Part shown: positions 1 through 5,286 of the stretch, piece after piece
How the letters are laid out: the number at the start of each line of letters is the position of its first letter
Numbering within the stretch: position 1 is the first letter of the stretch
NCBI GenBank assembly: GCA_030616465.1
Contig: JAUWXH010000183.1
Span: 1-5,286 of the forward strand
Source of the DNA: Planctomycetota bacterium
Lineage (GTDB): Bacteria > Planctomycetota > Phycisphaerae > UBA1845 > Fen-1342
DNA length: 5,286 nucleotides
Direction: 5' to 3'
Position numbers and translations under genes: made by a program
Notes under the pieces: generated by a model
What the model was told of the DNA's origin: nothing
Seen by the model: the letters and a program-made list of their open reading frames with translations, nothing else
Database searches by the model: none

Positions 1-1
1 C

Positions 2-202
2 AATGCCGAGCAGAAGCTGCGTCGCAAGGGGCTGGACGCGATCGTGCTCAACCGGCCGGAGGCGATCGGCGCCGAGCGAGCCGCGGTCGAGATACTGGTA
101 CGCGGCCAGCGCTGGCAGGCCGTCCCCGCCACACGGAAGTCCCGCCTAGCGACGCGGCTGATTCGGCTCGTCGAGCAACTACACGCGGCGCACAAGCCGT
201 GA
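2..202 (+). CDS. coaBC: CoaBC-type phosphopantothenate-cysteine ligase, C-terminal end (5' truncated)
   Basis: Only the last 66 codons and the TGA stop are in the window; the start lies upstream. The visible protein contains NAEQKLRRKGLDAIVLNRP near its start, then GAERAAVEIL, and ends in a helix with RKSRLATRLIRLVEQ. This matches the end of the CoaB domain, where a KxxxKxLDxIVxN segment is followed by a short strand, a G-rich turn and a final K-x-x-x-A-x-x-I/L helix (E. coli has RKNLDLICAN and ERKELLGQLLLDEIV in the same places). In the family this cytosolic domain uses CTP to join 4'-phosphopantothenate to cysteine; in fused CoaBC proteins an N-terminal flavin domain then decarboxylates the product to 4'-phosphopantetheine for coenzyme A. 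Whether this copy is fused or a stand-alone CoaB cannot be seen. Assignment rests on a short tail, so confidence is moderate. Confidence 0.72.
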   Translation, partial: NAEQKLRRKGLDAIVLNRPEAIGAERAAVEILVRGQRWQAVPATRKSRLATRLIRLVEQLHAAHKP

Positions 203-216
203 GGCCCGCATCGCCG

Positions 217-230
217 CCGGTTTCGACCGG
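217..230 (+). other. Small hairpin with TTCG loop after the coaBC stop
   Basis: CCGGT (217-221) and ACCGG (226-230) are perfect inverted repeats enclosing TTCG. TTCG (UUCG in RNA) is a known stable tetraloop, although here the closing pair is U-A rather than the most stable C-G. It begins 15 nt after the coaBC stop and has no T run behind it. It may protect or help fold the 3' end of the upstream transcript; that role is inference. Confidence 0.35.
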
Positions 231-243
231 GCTTCCCACGTCT

Positions 244-268
244 CGGCTCCGGGAGCGGTCCCGAGCCG
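244..268 (+). terminator. Possible transcription terminator between coaBC and dnaE
   Basis: CGGCTC (244-249) pairs with GAGCCG (263-268). After a one-base bulge at C250, GGGA (251-254) pairs with TCCC (259-262), leaving a four-base GCGG loop. This gives ten base pairs, nearly all G-C. The bases just after the stem (269-280) become T/G-rich, including GTGTGTTTG, but do not form a clean T tract. It sits 41 nt past the coaBC stop and immediately before the dnaE promoter candidate, as expected for a terminator separating the two genes. The weak T tract keeps confidence low. Confidence 0.35.
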
Positions 269-277
269 CGCGTGTGT

Positions 278-306
278 TTGCCAACCGCTTTCGGGCGGCG
301 TAGCAT
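278..306 (+). promoter_or_regulatory. Candidate housekeeping-sigma promoter for dnaE
   Basis: TTGCCA at 278-283 matches five of six bases of the -35 consensus TTGACA. Exactly 17 bp later, TAGCAT at 301-306 matches four of six bases of the -10 consensus TATAAT. Transcription would begin near 312-314, giving a leader of about 36 nt that contains the dnaE ribosome binding site. The position downstream of the 244-268 hairpin supports it. Sigma-70-type consensus may not apply fully in this organism. Confidence 0.42.
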
Positions 307-334
307 CGTAGCGACCCAAGCGGTCGCCAGGATC

Positions 335-339
335 GGAGG
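335..339 (+). promoter_or_regulatory. Ribosome binding site of dnaE
   Basis: GGAGG lies 9 nt upstream of the ATG at 349, a standard Shine-Dalgarno distance. It supports this ATG as the start rather than any internal codon, because the conserved PHP motif begins only ten residues further on. Confidence 0.7.
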
Positions 340-348
340 CCCGAAGAG

Positions 349-3300
349 ATGCCCCCAGCCAAGGCGGAAGGCCCGCCGTTCGTTCACCTGCACGTGCATA
401 CGGACTATTCGCTGCTGGACGGTGCCTGTCGCATCCGCGACCTGGTCGCCGCCTGCAAGCGCATGGACATGCCCGCGGTCGCCGTCACCGACCACGGAAA
501 CCTGTTCGGTGCCATCGAGTTCTACACCGCCGCCCGCGCGGCCGGCGTCAAACCGATCATCGGCTGCGAGGTCTACATGGCCCCCGGCGATCGGCGCGAA
601 CGGGAGGCCCGCGGCCTGCGCGAGGCCAGCTACCATCTGCTGCTGCTGGCCGCGAACCTGGTCGGCTACCGCAACCTGATCAAGCTGGCCAGCCTGGCCT
701 ATCTCGAGGGCTTCTACTACAGGCCGCGGATCGACAAGCAGGTGCTGCGCGAGTTTTCCGAGGGGCTGATCTGCACGAGCACTTGTCTGGGCGGTGAGAT
801 CCCCACGGCGCTCATGCGGGCCGACGCCGCCGCTGCCAAGGCCGTCGCCGAGCAATACCTCGACATCTTCGGGCCCGACCGCTTCTTCATCGAGCTCCAG
901 GACCACGGCATGGAGGAGCAACGGCGCATCAACCCCGAGCTGAACGATCTCGCCCGCCGGCTCGGCGTAGGGACGGTCGCCACGAACGACGTGCACTACC
1001 TCACGCACGAGGACGTCGAGGCACACGACGTGCTCTGCTGCATCGCGACGCGCGCCCGCGTCAACGAGGAAAACCGCTTCAAATTCGCCACTGACCAGTT
1101 CTACCTCAAGTCGCCCCAGGAGATGGCCGCGGCTTTGTCCGACTATCCCGACGCCCTGGCCAACACGCTACGCATCGCCGAGCTGTGCAACCTCGAGTTC
1201 GACTTCTCAAAGCGCTTCGCCCCGGTCTTTCGACCTCCCGAAAAGAAGACCGCGGACGAATACCTGCGCGAGCTGGTCTATGCCGGTGCCCGCGAGCGCT
1301 ACGGCGAGATCTCCGACGAGCTCCGCGAACGGATCGACTACGAGCTGGCGGTGATCCGCGACAAGGGCTTTAGCGGGTATTTTCTGATCGTCTGGGACTT
1401 CGTGCGTTACGCGCACGAGCAGGGCATTCCCGCCGTGGCCCGCGGCAGCGGGTGCAGCACGGTCGTCGGCTACTGCCTGCGGATCAGCGCGGTCGATCCG
1501 CTGCGCTACGGGCTCTATTTCGAGCGCTTCATGGACCCCGAGCGCGACGAGATGCCCGACATCGACATCGACATGTGCCAGGTCCGTCGCCAGGAGGTGA
1601 TCAACTACGTGCGCGAGAAATACGGGCACGTGGCCCAGATCATCACCTTCGGGCGGCTCAAGGCGCGGGCGGCCATTCGCGACATCTGCCGGGCACTGGA
1701 CGTCTCGCTTTCCCAAGCCGACCGCATCGCCCGCCTCGTCCCCGAAGAGCTCAAGATGACCATCGACAAGGCTCTGGAGCGTGAGCCCGAGCTGCGCCGG
1801 CTCTACCACGAGGACGAGACGATCCGCAGGGTTATCGATCTGGGCCGCCGGCTGGAGGGCCTGGCCCGGCACGCGTCGGTGCACGCCGCCGGCGTCGTCA
1901 TCGCCGACAAACCCCTCGACCAGTTGGTCCCACTCCACAAGGCTCCCGACACCGACGATGTCACCACCCAGTTCGAGGGTCACACGGTCGAGCGGGTCGG
2001 CCTGCTCAAGATGGATTTCCTCGGGCTGCGCACGCTCTCACAGATACACCTGGCGTGCCAACTGGTTCGCAAACACCACGGCGTCAGCGTCGACCTCGAA
2101 CACCTCGACCTCGAAGACCCCAAAGTCTACGAGTTGCTCGCCCGCGGAGAGACACGCGGCGTCTTTCAGTTCGAGTCCAGCGGCATGCGCGACGTGTTGA
2201 TGAAGATGAAGCCCAACCGCATCCAGGACCTCATCGCCGCCAACGCCCTCTTCCGGCCCGGGCCGATGGGCTACATCGACCAGTACGTGGCCCGCAAGCA
2301 CGGCCGCGAGAAATGGGACACGCCCCACCCGGCCATGACCGAGGTCTTGCAGGAGACCTACGGCATCATGGTCTACCAGGAGCAGGTCTCGCGGCTGGTC
2401 AACCGCCTCGGCGACGTGCCGCTGCGTCGCGCCTTCCGCCTGGCCAAGGCCATCTCCAAGAAGAAGACGGCCATGATCGACGCCGAGCGCGAGCCGTTCC
2501 TGGAAGGTGCCGGCAAGAACGGGGTGCGGCGGGAGGTAGCCGAGCGGATATTCGCCGACATCCTTCAGTTCGGCGGCTACGCGTTCAACAAGGCCCACTC
2601 GACCGGCTACGCGGTGGTGGCGTTCCAGACCGCGTATCTGAAGACCTACTACCCGGTCGAGTTCATGGCGGCGGTCATGACGTACGAGAGCGGGACCACT
2701 TCCAAGATCGCGGAATACATCGACGAGTGTCGTCGTGTGCGGCAGCCGGACGGTTCGGTCGGCATCCCCGTCAAGCCCCCGGACATCAATGAGAGCGATG
2801 AGGCCTTCACCGTCATCTACCCGGAGGCCCGGAGGCACGAAGGCACGAAGGTACGAAGGGGGAGGGATGAAGGGACGGAGGGACGCAGGGACGAAGGGGA
2901 AGAGCCGCGGGCTTCAGCCCGCGCGGAGCCCAGCCCCCGGCGCGGGCACATCCGCTTCGGGCTGGCGGCGATCAGCGGCGTCGGGCACAAGGCCGTGCAG
3001 GCCATCCTCGACGCCCGTCGCGAGGGCGGCCGCTTCCGCGACATCTACGACTTCTGCGAGCGCGTGGATCTCACCTGTGCCAACAAGTCCGCGATCGAAG
3101 CCCTCGTCAAAGCCGGCGCGTTCGACGGCACCGGCGCGATGCGCCGCGCGCTGATGGAGGTTCTGGAAAAGGCCATCGAGTTGGGTCAGGAGGCCCAGCG
3201 TGACCAGCGGGCGGGTCAGCTCAACATGTTTGGCGACTTCACCGCTGCCGCCCCGGCCCCGCCTCCGCCGATCGGCTCCGAGGAGTGGACCGACGCCGAG

Positions 3301-3963
3301 ATGCTCGCCCACGAGAAGGCCGCTCTCGGCTTCTACATCACCAAGCACCCGCTCACCCAGCACGCCGGGCTCATCCAGCGCTTCGCCACCGCCACCACCG
3401 CCGACCTGCGCAAACTCGGCGACGGACACCGCGTCGTGCTCGGTGGGCTGGTCTCGAAGGTGCGCAGCGTTTTGATTCGCACCGGCCGCAGCGCCGGGAA
3501 GAAGCTGCTCATCGCGACCATCGAGGACTTCATCGGCGTGACCGAGGCGATCATCTTCCCCGACCAGCTACCGCAAGCCCAGCCGTTGCTGAAGCCCGAC
3601 GCGGTTGTGTTCCTCGAGGGTGAGGTGGACCGCCGCCGCGAGGAGCCCAGCATCCGCGTCTCCCGCGTGGTCCCGATTGAACAGGCCCGCCGCCTGCTCG
3701 CACGCGAGGTGGTGATCCGGCTACAAAGCACGGGCGGCCCGGTGGAGAATCTGGCGGTGGTGCGCGATCTGTGTGCCGCGCATCGCGGCCGGTGCCCGAT
3801 CTACTTCGAAATTACTTCCCGCGAGGGCTGGACCGCCACGGTCAAAGGCCAGGACGGCATCACGGTGGACCCCAGCGATGAATTCCTCGCCGAGTTGCAG
3901 GCGCTGGTCGGCACCGAAAACGTCCTCTGCTGCGGCCCGCGCGGCCCCGTCGCCGTGAACTGA
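349..3963 (+). CDS. dnaE: DNA polymerase III subunit alpha (DnaE)
   Basis: This is the catalytic subunit of the replicative polymerase, complete at 1204 residues (E. coli DnaE has 1160). The N-terminal PHP domain (about 11-220) shows HLHVHTDYSLLDG (13-25), VTDHGN (46-51), GCE (72-74), H96, C146 and NDVH (213-216), so the metal-ligand set known from active PHP domains appears intact. The polymerase core has RGSG (365-368), FERF (391-394), the PDIDID motif with aspartates 406 and 408, and KMDFLGLRTL with K554 and the third catalytic aspartate D556. FRPGPM (635-640) and FNKAHS (746-751) mark the fingers. A helix-hairpin-helix region starts at IRFGLAAISGVG (868-879). QLNMF (957-961) is a sliding-clamp binding motif. 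An OB fold (about 1025-1110) and the usual C-terminal domain follow. Residues about 825-866 are a low-complexity insertion made by a DNA repeat. The start has a GGAGG site and a promoter candidate upstream. The absence of an N-terminal exonuclease domain argues against PolC. The assignment is secure. Confidence 0.98.
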   Translation: MPPAKAEGPPFVHLHVHTDYSLLDGACRIRDLVAACKRMDMPAVAVTDHGNLFGAIEFYTAARAAGVKPIIGCEVYMAPGDRREREARGLREASYHLLLLAANLVGYRNLIKLASLAYLEGFYYRPRIDKQVLREFSEGLICTSTCLGGEIPTALMRADAAAAKAVAEQYLDIFGPDRFFIELQDHGMEEQRRINPELNDLARRLGVGTVATNDVHYLTHEDVEAHDVLCCIATRARVNEENRFKFATDQFYLKSPQEMAAALSDYPDALANTLRIAELCNLEFDFSKRFAPVFRPPEKKTADEYLRELVYAGARERYGEISDELRERIDYELAVIRDKGFSGYFLIVWDFVRYAHEQGIPAVARGSGCSTVVGYCLRISAVDPLRYGLYFERFMDPERDEMPDIDIDMCQVRRQEVINYVREKYGHVAQIITFGRLKARAAIRDICRALDVSLSQADRIARLVPEELKMTIDKALEREPELRRLYHEDETIRRVIDLGRRLEGLARHASVHAAGVVIADKPLDQLVPLHKAPDTDDVTTQFEGHTVERVGLLKMDFLGLRTLSQIHLACQLVRKHHGVSVDLEHLDLEDPKVYELLARGETRGVFQFESSGMRDVLMKMKPNRIQDLIAANALFRPGPMGYIDQYVARKHGREKWDTPHPAMTEVLQETYGIMVYQEQVSRLVNRLGDVPLRRAFRLAKAISKKKTAMIDAEREPFLEGAGKNGVRREVAERIFADILQFGGYAFNKAHSTGYAVVAFQTAYLKTYYPVEFMAAVMTYESGTTSKIAEYIDECRRVRQPDGSVGIPVKPPDINESDEAFTVIYPEARRHEGTKVRRGRDEGTEGRRDEGEEPRASARAEPSPRRGHIRFGLAAISGVGHKAVQAILDARREGGRFRDIYDFCERVDLTCANKSAIEALVKAGAFDGTGAMRRALMEVLEKAIELGQEAQRDQRAGQLNMFGDFTAAAPAPPPPIGSEEWTDAEMLAHEKAALGFYITKHPLTQHAGLIQRFATATTADLRKLGDGHRVVLGGLVSKVRSVLIRTGRSAGKKLLIATIEDFIGVTEAIIFPDQLPQAQPLLKPDAVVFLEGEVDRRREEPSIRVSRVVPIEQARRLLAREVVIRLQSTGGPVENLAVVRDLCAAHRGRCPIYFEITSREGWTATVKGQDGITVDPSDEFLAELQALVGTENVLCCGPRGPVAVN
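2821..2898 (+). repeat. Tandem 8-bp repeat array inside dnaE
   Basis: The stretch divides into nine 8-bp units plus one shortened 6-bp unit (GGAGGG, 2861-2866). The consensus is ACGAAGGG; good copies are at 2837-2844, 2845-2852, 2853-2860, 2867-2874 and 2891-2898, and the first two units (CCGGAGGC twice, 2821-2836) are diverged. It is translated as part of DnaE, giving RHEGTKVR (829-836), then RG, then RDEGTEGR (839-846), then RDEGE. Family members normally run from the DFTV-type segment to IRFGL in a handful of residues, so this DNA is extra. Strong purine bias on the + strand sets it apart from the surrounding coding sequence. It is not a CRISPR: there are no spacers. Confidence 0.85.
2906..2947. 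repeat. GC-rich palindrome with alternative hairpins, inside dnaE
   Basis: CGCGGGCT (2906-2913) and AGCCCGCG (2916-2923) form a perfect 8-bp stem around TC. The right arm can instead pair downstream: GCCCGCGC (2917-2924) with GCGCGGGC (2940-2947) over a 15-base loop. The two folds exclude each other. The palindrome follows the 8-bp array within a few bases, and together they form one block. From memory, GCGGGCT-nn-AGCCCGC palindromes are scattered between genes in several high-G+C environmental phyla, which would make this a REP-like unit; I could not check that. In DnaE it encodes PRASARAEPS, which has no family counterpart. Confidence 0.7.
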
Positions 3964-4134
3964 GCGACCCACGATTCCGCGCTGCGGATGTCCCATCTCT
4001 TTGAGGTGGCGGACTGATTGGGGCGTCAGGGTGAGACCGCACCGCCTTCCACCTGCGGGCAGTTGGCAGGACCAGAGCCGCGAAAAGGGCGCGGCCGCGG
4101 TTCGCGGAGCGGCTAAACTCTACAGCCGAGAGCC
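3964..4134. other. Intergenic region with nested GC palindrome
   Basis: These 171 bp separate dnaE from the CNNM gene. The clearest structure is a 7-bp inverted repeat, CCGCGAA (4078-4084) with TTCGCGG (4101-4107), whose 16-base loop contains the 10-bp palindrome CGCGGCCGCG (4090-4099). No T run follows, so it is not a standard intrinsic terminator. A TAAACT hexamer at 4114-4119 resembles a -10 box but has no -35 partner at a normal distance. I see no other gene or RNA here. Confidence 0.4.
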
Positions 4135-5286
4135 ATGATCGAGACGTGCCCGACTCTTGCCGTCGTGGAATTGAGCTGGCTCAGCGTGGCGTTGCAGCTC
4201 GCGCTGCTGTTGGTGCTGGTGGTGCTGTCGGGCACGTTCTCCGGCAGCGAGACAGTGCTGTTTGCGTTGACGTCAGCCCAGCTCCAGCATGACGCCGCCA
4301 GTTCCAACCCGTTCCGCCGCCTGGCGGCCCGGCTGATGAAACAGCCGAAACAGACGCTGACCACGATCCTGATCGGCAACACGGCGGTCAACGTGCTGCT
4401 GTTCGCCACGTCGTACGTTTTGTTCCACAATCTCGCCGGGCAGTTCGGCGCCTGGATCACGCCCGTCTCCGGCATCTTGAGCGTGATGTTGGTGCTGGTG
4501 TGCGGCGAGGTGGTGCCGAAAGTGCTGGCGGTGGCGCTGCCGGATCGGTTGTCGCCCTTTTCCGCGACCGTGGTCCAGGTGTCCGGGTACGCCCTGCGGC
4601 CGGTCGGGCGTCTGCTGGATTTGCTGATCATCGAGCCGCTGACGCGGTTGATTTTCGGCCGGCCGAGCCACGCCGTCGTCCGCGAGCACGACCTCACCGC
4701 CGGCGAGCTGAAGGCGTTGCTGGAGATGAGCCGCCGGCGGGGCCTGCTCAACCGCGTCGAAGACGCGTACCTGCGTGAGGTGATCGACCTGAGCAACCTT
4801 CGCGTGCGGGACATCATGGTCCCGCGCGTCGAGGTGAAGGCCTTTGACGTGAACGGCCCGCCCGACGAGCTGCGCCAACTGATGCGCGAAACCCGCCTGA
4901 CCAAGCTGCCGGTTTATGACGGCGCCATCGACAACATCGTCGGGCTGGTCTACGCCAAGATCCTCTTCTTCGAGCCCGACAAGCCGCTCCGCGAGCTGGT
5001 CACCCCCGTGCGCTTCCTGCCCGAGCTCATCACCGCCGAACAACTGCTCCAGCACTTCCGCGACACCAAATCGCAGATCGCGATCGCGGTGGACGAGTTC
5101 GGTGGCATGGCCGGGCTGGTCACGCTGGAAGACGTGCTGGAGGAGATCGTGGGCGAAATCCACGATCCGGATGAAGAACCGGCCGAACGCGAGATTGTGC
5201 GCCTTTCCGATGCGGAATACGACGTCAGCGGCCGGCTGAGCGTGCAGTACTGGGTTGAAACGTTTGGCATCGCCGGGCTTTCGGAC
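4135..5286 (+). CDS. CNNM/CorC-family (DUF21-CBS) membrane protein, probable Mg2+/Co2+ transporter (3' truncated)
   Basis: The first 384 codons are present and the frame is open at the window edge. Near the N-terminus is a DUF21/CNNM membrane domain with hydrophobic segments at about 15-33, 77-97, 107-130 and 142-166. It carries the family signatures FSGSE (35-39), GNTAVN (81-86) and GEVVPK (124-129). A CBS pair follows, with the typical DIMVPR (226-231), PVYD (259-262), DEFGG (320-324) and LEDVLEEIVGEI (331-342). The start of the C-terminal CorC/HlyC domain is visible from about residue 350. Characterised relatives (CorC/MpfA, YtfL, CNNM proteins) are linked to magnesium or cobalt efflux and bind ATP-Mg at the CBS pair; many are misannotated as hemolysins. 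ATG 4135 is the first start after an in-frame TAA at 4114; its ribosome site is weak (GAGAG, only 2 nt away), so GTG 4165 or TTG 4171 are alternatives, although both lie close to the first membrane segment. Ion specificity is inferred. Confidence 0.92.
   Translation, partial: MIETCPTLAVVELSWLSVALQLALLLVLVVLSGTFSGSETVLFALTSAQLQHDAASSNPFRRLAARLMKQPKQTLTTILIGNTAVNVLLFATSYVLFHNLAGQFGAWITPVSGILSVMLVLVCGEVVPKVLAVALPDRLSPFSATVVQVSGYALRPVGRLLDLLIIEPLTRLIFGRPSHAVVREHDLTAGELKALLEMSRRRGLLNRVEDAYLREVIDLSNLRVRDIMVPRVEVKAFDVNGPPDELRQLMRETRLTKLPVYDGAIDNIVGLVYAKILFFEPDKPLRELVTPVRFLPELITAEQLLQHFRDTKSQIAIAVDEFGGMAGLVTLEDVLEEIVGEIHDPDEEPAEREIVRLSDAEYDVSGRLSVQYWVETFGIAGLSD

Noticed and set aside
272..679. Open frame overlapping the start of dnaE on the + strand.
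   Set aside because: The protein is low-complexity, rich in R, P, S and A, lies out of frame with the PHP motifs and has no ribosome site.
1207..1983. Long open frame on the - strand opposite dnaE (similarly 2038-2838 and 2914-3429).
   Set aside because: It lies exactly opposite conserved DnaE motifs, its protein has no recognisable domain, and G+C-rich codon use keeps the antisense frame open.
2821..2898. CRISPR array.
   Set aside because: The 8-bp units abut directly, with no spacers and no long repeat.
2821..2947. Intein in DnaE, since DnaE inteins are known in some phyla.
   Set aside because: The insertion is only about 40 residues, is low-complexity, and lacks the Cys/Ser start and HN-Cys/Ser end of an intein. 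The site is not a catalytic motif.
3988..4017. Tiny ORF (ATG to TGA, 9 residues) just after dnaE.
   Set aside because: There is no ribosome site and no recognisable sequence, and it is far too short to support.
4114..4119. TAAACT as the -10 box of a promoter for the CNNM gene.
   Set aside because: The bases 17 bp upstream are GCGGCC, and the nearest TTG-type -35 (TTGGCA, 4063-4068) is 45 bp away.
4273..5163. 296-codon open frame on the - strand (and 4113-4904 in another - frame).
   Set aside because: Both are opposite the CNNM coding sequence, which carries clear family motifs. The translated products are H/Q/G- or R/S-rich, typical of antisense reading.

Overview
The window is a stretch of high-G+C bacterial chromosome, roughly two thirds G+C by eye, carrying three genes on the + strand: the 3' end of a coaBC-type gene, a complete dnaE, and the first part of a CNNM/CorC-family membrane protein gene. 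The long open frames on the - strand and in the other + frames are what G+C-rich coding sequence produces, and none looks like a protein. The source is most likely an environmental bacterium. Planctomycetota is my guess, from the style of the DnaE and CoaBC sequences and from the dispersed-repeat-like insertion in dnaE. That is recollection and inference, and nothing here proves it.

Layout. Positions 2-202 encode the last 66 residues of a CoaBC-like coenzyme A biosynthesis enzyme. The 146-bp gap that follows (203-348) is well organised: a small TTCG-loop hairpin, a larger GC-rich hairpin followed by a modest T-rich stretch (possible terminator), a TTGCCA-17 bp-TAGCAT promoter candidate, and a GGAGG ribosome binding site 9 nt before the dnaE ATG. 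Positions 349-3963 are dnaE (1204 codons), with PHP, palm, fingers, helix-hairpin-helix, clamp-binding and OB-fold elements all recognisable. The 171-bp gap 3964-4134 holds a GC-rich nested palindrome and no convincing terminator or promoter. From 4135 to the window edge runs a DUF21-CBS transporter-like protein, open at its 3' end.

The genes are housekeeping genes and I see no shared pathway: CoA synthesis, chromosome replication, and probably divalent cation transport. The arrangement suggests separate transcription of dnaE rather than a functional operon.

The one unusual thing is inside dnaE. A tandem array of 8-bp units (consensus ACGAAGGG, 2821-2898) followed directly by a GCGGGCT/AGCCCGC palindrome interrupts the conserved core just before the helix-hairpin-helix region. 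It adds about 35-40 charged, low-complexity residues without breaking the frame. It looks like an intergenic-type repeat element that landed in, or expanded within, an essential gene. I found no undescribed multi-gene system, defence system, mobile element with its own enzyme, RNA gene or CRISPR array.
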